Below are positions 28,265-36,742 of a stretch of 64,000 bases of DNA, in pieces. The translations under genes were made by a program, and so were the position numbers. The DNA comes from Lysobacter oculi (GTDB taxonomy: Bacteria > Pseudomonadota > Gammaproteobacteria > Xanthomonadales > Xanthomonadaceae). The notes under the pieces are model-generated. The model searched no databases and had not been told where the DNA came from. It saw only the letters and a list, made by a program, of their open reading frames with translations. The stretch is taken from positions 1,436,001 through 1,500,000 of the forward strand of contig NZ_CP029556.1 of the NCBI RefSeq assembly GCF_003293695.1. Direction: 5' to 3'. Position 1 is the stretch's first letter. Every line of letters begins with the position of its first letter.

Positions 28265-29994
28265 GGGACGACTCCAGTCGCAGCATGCTGCTGCGCAACC
28301 AGTTGCAGGTGGTCGGCCACCGGCCCGAGGACCAGCGCCGGCATGAATTGCAGGACGGTGAGGATGGCGATGATCGCCACCAGGGTCAGCGCGAAGGTCG
28401 GCGATTCCAGCTGCAGCGAGCCTGAGCCCTGTGGCGCCACGCGCTTCCTCGCCATCGAGCCGGCGATCATCAGCGGGATCAGCAGCACCGGCATGCGGCC
28501 GAGCAGCAGCACGATCGCGCAGGTGACGTTCCACCACACGGTGTTGTCAGCCAGCCCTTCGAAACCCGAGCCGTTGTTGGCGAAGGCACTGACGTATTCG
28601 TACAGCACCTGCGAGATGCCGTGCGCGCCGGGATTGGAGTTGCCGGTCAGGGACGGCACGGCCAGCGCGACGGCGGAAAAGCCGAGGATCGCCAGCGGCT
28701 GCAGCAGGATCAGGAAGGCCAGCCAGCGCACTTCGAACGCTTCGATCTTGCGCCCGAACAGCTCCGGCGTGCGCCCGGTCATCAGGCCGGCCAGGAACAC
28801 CGCCAGCAGGATGTAGACCAGCAGGCCGAGCACGCCGCAGCCGATGCCCCCCCAGATGGCGTTGATCAGCATGTTAGTCATTGCGACGCCACCCGCCAGC
28901 GGTGCCCAGGAATCGTGCATCGACACGACCGAACCATTGGAGGTCTGCGTCGACAGCGCGCCGTAGGCGGCGGAAGCCTCCGCGCCGAGCCGGACTTCCT
29001 TGCCTTCCATCACCGCGATCGCACTGCCGGGTGCATGGCTTTCCAGCCAGATCGTGCCGAGGCTCGAGAGCAGCGACAGCCCCAGCATCGTGCCGAGCAC
29101 CAGCCCGATGAGCCTGCGGCGACCGGTGAACTGACCGACCATGAACGCGCAGCCGACCGGGATCAGGATCAGCGCCAGCGTCTCGAGCAGGTTCGAAAGC
29201 GGCGTCGGGTTTTCCAGCGCCACGGTGCCATTGGGGCCGTACCAGCCACCACCGTTGGTGCCGAGTTGCTTGGCGGCGACCATCGGAGCGACCGGGCCGA
29301 CCGGGATGTGCTGCGAGGCCATGCCGGCGTTGGCATCGATCGGCGTCACGTCCGCGACGCGCACAAGCGTCGCCGGCACGCCCTGCGAGGTCAGCAGCAG
29401 CGACCACAGCAAACACAGCGGCAGCATCACGCGCAGGCCGGCACGGATCACGTCGCGCCAGAAATTGCCCAGATCACGCTCCTCGCCTTCTGCGGATGAC
29501 GTGTCGCCCTCGATGGCCTTGCGGCCGCCGAAAAACCCGCGCAGGCTCGCCGCCAGGATCGCCAGTCCGAACATCGGCGTGATCATCTGCAGACCGACGA
29601 TGCCGACCATCTGCGACAGCCACGAGAGCTGCGCCTGGCCGGAGTAATGCTGCTGGTTGGTGTTGGTCAGGAACGAGACCATGGTGTGCAGCGCGAGGTC
29701 CCAAGGCATGTTGGGTGCGGCATACGGGTTCAGCGGCAACACGCCCTGCATCATCAGCAACACCCACACCGTGACGAACAACACGGCGTTGGCCAGCAGG
29801 AATGCCAGCGCATAGCCGCGCCAGGTCATGCCGCCGCGCGCCGCCGGTCCCAGCGCCGCATACAGGCCGCGTTCGACATGCAGGAACAGCGCGTCCAGCG
29901 GCGCCTTGCCGCCACGCAGGACTCTGGCCATGTAGTGGCCCAGCGGCCAGCCGAGCAGCAGCGCCAGCACCATCACGAGTACGAAGGTGGTCAT
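28261..29994 (-). CDS. kdpA: K+-transporting ATPase subunit KdpA
   Basis: A 577-residue channel-like subunit related to KtrB/TrkH, with about ten membrane helices and four pore-loop repeats (for example [19 protein letters not shown] and [14 protein letters not shown]). It selects and carries K+ in the KdpFABC complex. It starts [19 protein letters not shown], 10 bases after the kdpF stop. Confidence 0.96.
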   Translation of the reverse strand: MTTFVLVMVLALLLGWPLGHYMARVLRGGKAPLDALFLHVERGLYAALGPAARGGMTWRGYALAFLLANAVLFVTVWVLLMMQGVLPLNPYAAPNMPWDLALHTMVSFLTNTNQQHYSGQAQLSWLSQMVGIVGLQMITPMFGLAILAASLRGFFGGRKAIEGDTSSAEGEERDLGNFWRDVIRAGLRVMLPLCLLWSLLLTSQGVPATLVRVADVTPIDANAGMASQHIPVGPVAPMVAAKQLGTNGGGWYGPNGTVALENPTPLSNLLETLALILIPVGCAFMVGQFTGRRRLIGLVLGTMLGLSLLSSLGTIWLESHAPGSAIAVMEGKEVRLGAEASAAYGALSTQTSNGSVVSMHDSWAPLAGGVAMTNMLINAIWGGIGCGVLGLLVYILLAVFLAGLMTGRTPELFGRKIEAFEVRWLAFLILLQPLAILGFSAVALAVPSLTGNSNPGAHGISQVLYEYVSAFANNGSGFEGLADNTVWWNVTCAIVLLLGRMPVLLIPLMIAGSMARKRVAPQGSGSLQLESPTFALTLVAIIAILTVLQFMPALVLGPVADHLQLVAQQHAATGVVP

Positions 29995-30004
29995 CGGAAG
30001 GTCC

Positions 30005-30097
30005 TCAGAAGCGCTCAGGAAACAGAATGACGAACAAGAGGTAGATCGCGGCGACGACCACGGCGATCAGGCAAAGCAAGGCAAGCCATGTGGGCAT
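30005..30097 (-). CDS. kdpF: K+-transporting ATPase small subunit KdpF
   Basis: A 30-residue single-helix peptide (MPTWLALLCLIAVVVAAIYL, ending FPERF) of the size and position of KdpF, which stabilises the KdpABC complex. GAGGAG lies about seven bases upstream of the ATG. It falls between the outer-membrane protein gene and kdpA, all on one strand. Confidence 0.88.
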   Translation of the reverse strand: MPTWLALLCLIAVVVAAIYLLFVILFPERF

Positions 30098-30113
30098 GGA
30101 AATCTCCTCAGGT

Positions 30114-30836
30114 TCAGAACGCTGCCTGCAGCGCTGCTTCGATGCGGGTACCGGCGACCTCGCGGCCAAAGCGGGCCTTCGCCGCGCCATCGGTGCCGTG
30201 CACGGTCAGGCGTGCTTCTAACGGGGCCTTGAACGCCCACACCGCGCTGGCCCAGCCGTGGTTGTAGTCGCCCAGCGCATCGCTCAGTGCGTAATGCGCG
30301 GCACTAGCTTCGAAACGTAGTTCGTCATTGGCGGGAATGCGCACGCCGGCGCTGACGTACGTGCCGTTCTCACGCGTGGCCATGGCGTTGCTGGACTGGC
30401 CGACGCCGACCCAGGCACGGTCGCGCCAAGTGGCGGAGGCATTGACCTCGCTCCAGTCCAATCCGCGAGTGCCAGGATAGATGTAGCGCAGCGCGCTGAC
30501 GTCCAGCGCCCAGTCCTCGCCGAGCTTGCGTCCCCAGCCGATGGTGAGATCGAACTCGCTGGCGGCATCGGTTGCGGAGGCGAACTTCACGTTCGAACCC
30601 CACACCGATGCATAGAGGCCGCTGTCACCGGCAAGCTTGATGCCCGCCTGCACGGCCGGCTTCTGCATCGTCTGCGAGCTGCCGCGCCAGATGTAGTCGC
30701 TGGTGAGGGTGGCGTTTCCTGTCAGCTCCGCTGCCGATGCGGCGGACGCAAGGCACACGAGGCCTGCGGCGGCGAGGACGGCGATGGATAGCGGCACGGC
30801 CGCCTCTTTCCACTCCCTTCTGATCCTAGTGTCCAT
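30114..30836 (-). CDS. TorF-type putative porin, first gene of kdp operon
   Basis: A 240-residue exported protein of the Gcw_chp/TorF family (putative outer-membrane beta barrel). A signal peptide ends in LASAASAAELTGN. The mature start ELTGNATLTSDYIWRGSSQT is the family hallmark, and strand-like alternation with a C-terminal Phe (ALQAAF) fits an outer-membrane protein. The start is uncertain: ATG at 30836 or a GTG at 30797 with AGAGG upstream, which would give a more usual signal peptide. It lies 16 bases before kdpF, so it is probably co-transcribed with kdp and may let K+ reach the periplasm. Confidence 0.75.
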   Translation of the reverse strand: MDTRIRREWKEAAVPLSIAVLAAAGLVCLASAASAAELTGNATLTSDYIWRGSSQTMQKPAVQAGIKLAGDSGLYASVWGSNVKFASATDAASEFDLTIGWGRKLGEDWALDVSALRYIYPGTRGLDWSEVNASATWRDRAWVGVGQSSNAMATRENGTYVSAGVRIPANDELRFEASAAHYALSDALGDYNHGWASAVWAFKAPLEARLTVHGTDGAAKARFGREVAGTRIEAALQAAF

Positions 30837-30880
30837 TGCGAACCATGGCTGATTAGACGTCGCCATGGTCCCGGAAGGGG

Positions 30881-30933
30881 ACGTAAATTCGCTATTGCGC
30901 ACCTGGCGCCGCTACGTAAATTCGTCGTAAATT
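30881..30933 (-). promoter_or_regulatory. Possible KdpE operator repeats
   Basis: Two identical decamers ACGTAAATTC (30881-30890 and 30914-30923) and a shorter CGTAAATT (30926-30933) lie upstream of the outer-membrane protein gene. Read on the minus strand they give repeated AATTTACG. The position just upstream of the operon fits a regulator site; assignment to KdpE is inference only. Confidence 0.4.
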
Positions 30934-30960
30934 TCCATTGAGTGAATGTCCGCTTCGGGT

Positions 30961-32547
30961 CGAGGCTGTGTGAAAACCCTGCCTCCACTGGCATGATCTG
31001 AGCACCGGTCGATGGGTGCTCTACATTAAGCGATTTGTGGATGGCGTTGATCGCTCCCAGGGGCTTCTGCTCCCTGATCGGCTGGAAGACTACGTCCACG
31101 AAGACAACCCGGTGCGGGTGGTCGATGCCTTCGTCGAGGCGCTCGATCTGAGCGTACTGGGCTTCGATGCCGCCAATCGCGCGGCAGGTGGTCGGCCCGC
31201 GTATCACCCCGCCGCGCTGCTCAAGATCTACATCTACGGTTACCTCAACCGCATCCAGTCGAGCCGTCGCCTGGAGCGGGAGGCGCAACGGAACCTGGAA
31301 CTGATCTGGCTGACAGGCCGGCTGGCACCGGACTTCAAGACCATCGCCGACTTCCGCAAGGACAACGGCAGCGCGATCACGGCCGTGTGCAGTCGGTTCG
31401 TCGCGCTGTGCCGGAACATGAAGGTCTTCTCGCACGCGATCGTGGCGATTGACGGGCAGCAAGCTCAAGGCAGTGAACAGTCGAGATCGCAACTTCACCG
31501 TCGGCAAGATCAAGGGGCGCCGGAAGCAACTGGAGGACAGCGTTGCTCGCTATCTAGCCGAACTGGACCGGGCAGATCGCGACCCGGCGCTGCTGCCGGA
31601 GGGGCGCGTACCGCACCTGAAGGACAAGCTGGCCAAGCTGCATGCTCAGATGGAGAAGTTGGACAGCATCGAGAAAGAGCTTGAGGCCTCTCCAGACCGC
31701 CAGATCTCGATGACGGATCCGGACGCGAGATCAATGACCTCGAGCGGACGCGCAACCGGCACCGTGGGCTACAACGTCCAGGCGGCGGTCGATGCCAAGC
31801 ATCACCTGATCGTGGCATACGACGTGACGAACGACGGTTGACCGTGCGCAGCTCTCACATATGGCGATGAAGGCCAAGGATGCCCTTGGTGCCGAACACA
31901 TGACGGCGCTTGCGGATCGCGGTTACTTCAGCGCCCCTGAGATCCTGGCGTGCGAGGAGGCAGGCGTCATTCCGCTGGTGCCCAAGCCCCTCACGTCGAA
32001 CAGCAAGGCCGAAGGTCGGTTCGACAAACGGGACTTCGTCTACGACGCAGCCGCGGGAGATCGAATGCCCGGCGGGCGAACGGGCGATCCCCGCTTCACC
32101 ACAGAGGAGAAGGGGCTGACCTTGCATAAGTACTGGTCATCCGCCTGCCCCCGTTGCCCGATCCGGAAGAAGTGCACGACTGCCACCTACAGGCGTATCG
32201 GACGATGGGAGCACGAGCATGTGCTCGAGCGAATGCAGATGTTGCTGGATGCCAGGCCAGAAGCTGCCGTGGCACGACGGCAGACGGTGGAGCATGTCTT
32301 CGGAACGCTCAAATCTTGGCTCGGCACAACGCCATTGCTGACGAAGACGCTACCGAAGGTCAGAACGGAGATCAGCTTGGCGGTGTTGGCCTACAACATG
32401 AAGCGGATGATCAAGATCATGGGCACCGAGGGCATGGTGCGGGCCATCGCAGCCTAAGCATCAAGTTCTTTTACTGCAGCGCTGGTTGCTCAAACTGGCT
32501 GCATCGTCGTCGGCAGCACCGCGCCCGGGAGTTTTTACACAGCCTCG
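30961..32547 (+). mobile_element. IS1182-family element, copy B (frame-broken)
   Basis: About 1.59 kb in inverted orientation to copy A, ending with the same terminal repeats (CGAGGCTGTGTGAAAACCCT at 30961; the GTTTTTACACAGCCTCG end at 32547). Apart from a few small indels the sequence appears identical to copy A wherever the two were compared. Confidence 0.85.
31016..32457 (+). pseudogene. IS1182-family transposase, copy B, with indels
   Basis: Same gene as copy A, GTG start (MLYIKRFVDGVDRSQ). An extra G near 31457 shifts the frame just after VAIDG, at the first catalytic Asp region. A two-base loss near 31838 (GGTTGACC instead of GGTCATGACC) shifts it again. Further changes near 32056 and 32091 alter the YECPAGERAIHRF segment. 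No single frame spans the protein, so it is inactive as written. Indels without substitutions are what consensus error would look like. Confidence 0.85.
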
Positions 32548-32714
32548 GTCGCAAGCGGTCACTGATCAAGCCAGCTCAGCAACCTAGGATCCGTCTATCC
32601 CATCTTCCACATTGCATGAGCATGTGTGGCGCGGGAAACTCCCCGCAACTTTTCCCGATTGATCTCCATGGCCTCCTGAGTCAGCCGTAACTCGCGGCGC
32701 GGCAGGACAAAAAA

Positions 32715-32999
32715 ATGGCTGAAGATGGAAATGGCGGTGAGCTAAATGCACTTGAAGCTATCGCAACCGCAATGGTTTGGGCCATGACGAACGGATGGCA
32801 TAGCAGCAGTGAGGATTTAAAAGTCGCTGGATGGCTCTGGAACGAAATCGTTGCCTCGTCCTTTGTACCCGAGATTCGCGGAGAGGAGCTCCTCCGGCGC
32901 TTGATCGAAGCTTATGAGAGCACCGGCCAAGACGCAGTCAACAGGGCCATTCTGGCTCGCTTGGTTCTACGTGCGTCCGCACTTGATAGCCAGCCCTAA
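32715..32999 (+). CDS. Hypothetical protein, 94 residues
   Basis: A small helical protein (MAEDGNGGELNALEAIATAM; GEELLRRLIEAYESTGQDAV). No family is recognised. It is the first gene inside the island segment after IS copy B, and its stop overlaps the stop of the convergent XRE regulator by four bases. Confidence 0.55.
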   Translation: MAEDGNGGELNALEAIATAMVWAMTNGWHSSSEDLKVAGWLWNEIVASSFVPEIRGEELLRRLIEAYESTGQDAVNRAILARLVLRASALDSQP

Positions 33000-33298
33000 G
33001 CTCGGCGTCTGGGTTGCCCTGTGGACTTTGCCCGCCGCGGCTTGCTGGTACCGGCTTCTTCGATAGCAACTTGGAACTCCGCAACGAAACTGGTCAAATC
33101 CAGCCCCATTGCGCGGCATATCTCCCAAAGTTCAACCGTATCCAGCCGACGTACCCCGCGCTCCACATCGCTGACAAAGGTCTGGGACTTGCCGACGGCC
33201 TCTGACAGGTCCACCTGGGTAAGTCCGGCCGCCTCCCTCGCAGAGCGCAACTGATTGCGCAGGATCGTGTTTTCAGGGCGGTAAAGAGTTTTTGGCAT
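32996..33298 (-). CDS. XRE-family transcriptional regulator
   Basis: A 100-residue DNA-binding protein with a Cro/cI-type helix-turn-helix at about residues 14-66 (LRSAREAAGLTQVDLSEAVG; SQTFVSDVERGVRRLDTVEL). The basic tail (KPRRAKSTGQPRRRA) may add DNA contacts. The target is unknown; single XRE genes at island ends often repress island or phage-like functions. Confidence 0.85.
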   Translation of the reverse strand: MPKTLYRPENTILRNQLRSAREAAGLTQVDLSEAVGKSQTFVSDVERGVRRLDTVELWEICRAMGLDLTSFVAEFQVAIEEAGTSKPRRAKSTGQPRRRA

Positions 33299-33441
33299 CG
33301 TGCTCGCCTAAGGACCAGCACAACGCTATATTTGGCTTTCGTATATCCGATCTTCTTGAATAATCAGCCTGATATGAACTGGCTGATCAGGCTTAGGTTC
33401 CACCTTGGTCCATCCATAACCAAGAACAACGAGGAAGTCCT

Positions 33442-34266
33442 ATGAAAATATCTATGCTATTCGGCTTGATGCTGATCTTGTTTACGACGTTGCCCGCTTG
33501 GGCCGACGATCGCCCGGGAAAGCTCCTGCCGTTTGATCCCGCCCTGAGCCCGGAGATCGTGGTTATCCTGCCCAAGGAAGGCATCGAGGAGACCAAGGCC
33601 GGCGCACCGACAGAGCTCGCATTTAACGCCAACATCAACTACGGGCGAGCCTTCAGCACCCTTAGCAATGCACAGTACGACTCGCAGGACATCGACGGAT
33701 ACAGCGTGCGGTGGTTACACCCCAACCAGCTCGAGGTGGCCAAACTCAAGGGTACGACGACAAAAACAGGGGCCATTTCCTATGCGGTCGACTTGCGTGC
33801 CAAAGAGACACCCACGACCTACGCGCTCCACATGTCTCTCACGGACAAGCGCCAAGAGACGCCATTCGACCTCATGCGAAGCCTCTACACCGTCAAGTCC
33901 TTTGAAGCAGATGAGGCAAGGGAGCAGTTGCTAAAGCCGATCGTGCACTTCCGAACAGAGGTGGACAGCGAATTCGGCGCGGACAGCTTGCGCGCCAACT
34001 TCGAACGACTGGGTCAACCAGCCCGTTGGAACCGGATCATGGCCAAGCGATTCAACCTGGGCAAAGACGCGCAGTTCTTTACGCTTCCCTCCACTACCCC
34101 CGGCGTTTCGGTGCAATACGTGCTGGACGTATTCCCATATCGCAACGGCGCCAAGGCTGTGATCACAGGCCAGATCGTCGGCGCACCCACCTCGCCGAAC
34201 ACAGTGGACATGACTGGCATCTTGCGCTCGACACTGGATCAAATCCGGGCAATCGCGTTCGACTGA
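33442..34266 (+). CDS. Exported hypothetical protein
   Basis: A 274-residue protein with a signal peptide (MKISMLFGLMLILFTTLPAW, cleavage after AWA). GAGGAAG lies seven bases before the ATG. The mature part has no recognised domain; it looks like a beta-rich globular periplasmic or surface protein (for example VSVQYVLDVFPYRNGAKAVI). It stands alone on the plus strand. Confidence 0.65.
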   Translation: MKISMLFGLMLILFTTLPAWADDRPGKLLPFDPALSPEIVVILPKEGIEETKAGAPTELAFNANINYGRAFSTLSNAQYDSQDIDGYSVRWLHPNQLEVAKLKGTTTKTGAISYAVDLRAKETPTTYALHMSLTDKRQETPFDLMRSLYTVKSFEADEAREQLLKPIVHFRTEVDSEFGADSLRANFERLGQPARWNRIMAKRFNLGKDAQFFTLPSTTPGVSVQYVLDVFPYRNGAKAVITGQIVGAPTSPNTVDMTGILRSTLDQIRAIAFD

Positions 34267-34342
34267 ATTGAATCAGTGCGCCCCAATCCGTGGGATGCAC
34301 TGAGGGTCAACTGACAACACGCCTAAGTGCTCGGGCCGTGGA

Positions 34343-34594
34343 TTAGCGCCTAGGCCGTGACCTACGAAGCCTCCCGCTAAACAGCTTGCGCCGTGTCATG
34401 CGAGGTACCCAGCCGACGCCGGAACGGATCATGATCGGCACCAGGTCAGGCCGTGACGTCGCTGGTTCCGCGCCCAGATCCTCGTGGGTGAGCGCACGCT
34501 CCGAGAAAGTCGAGGTGAGCAACTGGAAATCCTCCGGCGAAGCCTCGCCGATGACCTCATCCAAGGTCGGGATTCGGGGGCGCCGTACTTTCAT
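34343..34594 (-). CDS. Hypothetical protein, 83 residues
   Basis: A basic protein (MKVRRPRIPTLDEVIGEASP; ending RKLFSGRLRRSRPRR) with no recognised family. Its ATG overlaps the stop of the upstream membrane-protein gene by four bases, so they form a two-gene unit. Confidence 0.5.
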   Translation of the reverse strand: MKVRRPRIPTLDEVIGEASPEDFQLLTSTFSERALTHEDLGAEPATSRPDLVPIMIRSGVGWVPRMTRRKLFSGRLRRSRPRR

Positions 34595-34896
34595 CGGATC
34601 TCCTCCTCGGGCCGGACGACTAAGGCGTCGGCGATGTCAGCCCAGATCATCAGTACGCCCGACGCGACGTACACGCCAGTAGCAGCGGCAATGCAAGACA
34701 GCGCAGCGACGATGCTGAACGCGGAAGGCATCCATACCAGCGCGCAGCCAGCGTAGAGCCCAATCAACAGGTAGCCGGCGGCTGCCAGCATGCGCACGGA
34801 AGTTCGGAACGTAGTGTAAGCGCTGCCCAGTCGGGGATGGGCTACGTCCGAACCGGACGCACAATCGGCGTCAACCACATGGGGAGGAGTGCTCAT
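34591..34896 (-). CDS. Hypothetical two-helix membrane protein
   Basis: A 101-residue protein starting MSTPPHVVDADCASGSDVAH, with two hydrophobic segments (VRMLAAAGYLLIGLYAGCAL and FSIVAALSCIAAATGVYVAS). The longer frame to 35004 adds unlikely sequence. No family is recognised. Its likely upstream region is the repeat-bearing non-coding stretch. Confidence 0.55.
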   Translation of the reverse strand: MSTPPHVVDADCASGSDVAHPRLGSAYTTFRTSVRMLAAAGYLLIGLYAGCALVWMPSAFSIVAALSCIAAATGVYVASGVLMIWADIADALVVRPEEEIR

Positions 34897-35021
34897 AGGG
34901 ATTCCTGCAATGGCGCCACGGGCTGTGGCACCCGTCAAAAAGCACGAAGACGCCCAATGCAAAGTTAGCGAGGAAAGTCCCACGGCCCATCGTGACCTCG
35001 TCAAACTGAGTCACATACTGG

Positions 35022-35235
35022 TGGTCGAAATTCAGCCTGAGCGATGGGCATCTATTTCACCTTCCATTTCAATCGCTTGCACACGTCATCGCGCTTCATG
35101 CCAGTGCGTATGGTCGAAATTCGACCCTCAAACGCCGCGGCACAGGATTTTCGCACTGAATTTCGACCACTCTCGCACCGAATCATCGGTTTTTCAAACC
35201 AGATCAAGGCGTTGCAATCGAACGAATTTCGACCA
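35022..35235. repeat. Four copies of TGGTCGAAATTC in both orientations
   Basis: TGGTCGAAATTC occurs at 35022-35033 and 35111-35122, and its reverse complement GAATTTCGACCA at 35158-35169 and 35224-35235. The second copy sits in a perfect 15-base palindrome, GGTCGAAATTCGACC (35112-35126). Exact 12-mers four times in 214 bases are well above chance. Confidence 0.75.
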
Positions 35236-35387
35236 ACAAGCATTTGCCTGCGTGTGATGTGAGCCAGACTGTGGATTGCAACGACGACCGTGCGTCTATG
35301 GGCAGCCTACCAAGGACTGCAGCCAGTGCCGCAGACGGCGCTGGCAGGGCCATTTGCCGCCATATTTTTGGCACTTTTTCCAACATA

Positions 35388-35480
35388 TAACTTTGTAAAT
35401 TCTCACAATTTACAAAGTTAGATTGTGTAAAAAGTGGAATTTACAAAGTTAGATTTTGTAAAAACCAGAATTTACAAAGT
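35388..35480. repeat. 31-bp iteron-like tandem repeat with inverted copy
   Basis: TAACTTTGTAAATT (35388-35401) is followed after five bases by its exact complement AATTTACAAAGTTA (35407-35420). That 14-mer recurs at 35438-35451, and its first 12 bases at 35469-35480, each exactly 31 bases further on. The spacer also repeats in part (GATT-TGTAAAAA). The 31-base step is about three helical turns, so bound proteins would sit on one face of the DNA. Confidence 0.85.
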
Positions 35481-35598
35481 GAAGCAGAGTACTTAGGAAA
35501 ACTGGGAAAAATAAACATCTAGGCGAGGAACAGGAATCAACTTTGGGGAAAACACTTCTTCCCCACTCTCAGGGACTCCACCTTCAAGAGCCCCTGCC

Positions 35599-36207
35599 AT
35601 GGCATCCATCACGCCGCCACGCATCATCCCGATCACTGACTTCGACGTGATCCAGCAAAGCTGGGAGACCATCGAGCTCACCTGTACCCGCCGAACAATG
35701 CGCGCTGCGCTGGTACGAGGTCTCTGTTCTCCTGAAGGCACGTGGGTCGATGCACTCGTTGAATGCCGTCCGGTCTTCAACGACATTCTGCGCAAGTCGC
35801 GGATGTATGCAGATTCGGTCAACCAGATGCTGCGCGCCAGACAGTTGCCCTTGGCATCCCGCCTGGAAGACGCAATAGCCGTGGCTAAGGCGTGTCACCC
35901 AGCAGACCAGCTGGTCTGCCATGTGGCCATGACAAGGACGTACTGCTGGCTCCAGGCCACGATCGAGCATGTCCGGATCGGACATCGAGACCCTGGGGAT
36001 TTCCTGGATCGCCTCATGAGCGAGTTGGAGAATCGCGCACTGGTGTTGTGGGACGAAGAGAAGCGCGCTTGGGCGTACGTCGTCGAGGAGTGCATGCAAG
36101 GTGGTCTGGATGTGTCGACCATCAGGCCGCTTCAGAGCCCCTTCGGTATCGACGACTCAGGACCCTGCTGGATCCTTGAGCAGATCGACATCGATCTTGC
36201 GTGGTGA
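35599..36207 (+). CDS. Hypothetical protein downstream of the iteron-like array
   Basis: A 202-residue, mostly helical protein (MASITPPRIIPITDFDVIQQ; CHPADQLVCHVAMTRTYCWL). No domain is recognised. It begins about 120 bases after the 31-bp repeats, so it may be controlled by whatever binds them, or may itself bind them. The alternative start was not resolved. Confidence 0.6.
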   Translation: MASITPPRIIPITDFDVIQQSWETIELTCTRRTMRAALVRGLCSPEGTWVDALVECRPVFNDILRKSRMYADSVNQMLRARQLPLASRLEDAIAVAKACHPADQLVCHVAMTRTYCWLQATIEHVRIGHRDPGDFLDRLMSELENRALVLWDEEKRAWAYVVEECMQGGLDVSTIRPLQSPFGIDDSGPCWILEQIDIDLAW

Positions 36208-36304
36208 CCGGATATCAGGATTCAGGCCGTTTTTTGTCGTCATTTCCGGATTTTGAAACGCGAACGGGACGCTATCGTGAATCCATCAGCCACGGAGCGC
36301 GAAC

Positions 36305-36616
36305 ATGCCAAGAACACTGCCAGAACCCGTCAAGGGAGCCGTTGATCGATTGCTTGAGGTCGCGTCCCGGGATACAGGACAAAGCCGCAGGTGCGCGGAT
36401 TTTCTATTGAGCTGGTGGAACGCCGAGAAGTGTGGCGGTTGGGACCCGGTGGATCTCTGGGGCCTTGATCTGAGCCTGCGCCGGGATGTCCTGCAGGTCG
36501 TGGCGTACCTCGCTTCGGATGATGCGTATTACCCGGACAATGTTGGCCTAGGGCTGCAGTTCGATCGCCTGGTGCGTGAGCGTCGCCCGCACCTGTTCGA
36601 CAGGGCGACGCAATGA
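36305..36616 (+). CDS. DUF7673-like protein of integrative elements
   Basis: A 103-residue protein with DRLLEVASRDTGQSRRCADF followed by LLSWWNAEKCGGWDPVDLWG. This pattern is typical of the small DUF7673 proteins often found in integrative and conjugative elements. The function is unknown. It supports reading this segment as an island arm near the integrase. Confidence 0.6.
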   Translation: MPRTLPEPVKGAVDRLLEVASRDTGQSRRCADFLLSWWNAEKCGGWDPVDLWGLDLSLRRDVLQVVAYLASDDAYYPDNVGLGLQFDRLVRERRPHLFDRATQ

Positions 36617-36742
36617 ACGACCACCCTGTCCAGAACGGACACGCGCCGAGCCCCCAATTGACCCGGGTTGTGCGTATTCCCGGGTCAACTTTGGAAACGA
36701 CCGCATGGCAGTTTCATTGGGACTCCCTCGCAGGAGTCGCCC

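Larger units (their letters stand above)
30947..32561. repeat. Split palindrome flanking IS1182 copy B
   Basis: The left arm TGTCCGCTTCGGGT (30947-30960) and right arm GTCGCAAGCGGTCA (32548-32561) are reverse complements at 9 of 14 positions. They abut the two IS ends in the same way as at copies A and C. Confidence 0.6.
34897..35598. other. Non-coding region with two repeat arrays
   Basis: About 700 bases between divergent genes with no supported ORF. It contains four copies of a 12-bp motif (35022-35235) and an AT-rich 31-bp tandem repeat with an inverted copy (35388-35480). Its base composition is clearly more AT-rich than its neighbours. A regulatory region, a replication or transfer origin, or a partition site are all possible. 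Confidence 0.6.

Noticed and set aside
35388-35480. 31-bp repeats as a CRISPR array
   Set aside because: Only two and a half units, the spacers are themselves partly repeated, and there are no cas genes in the window.
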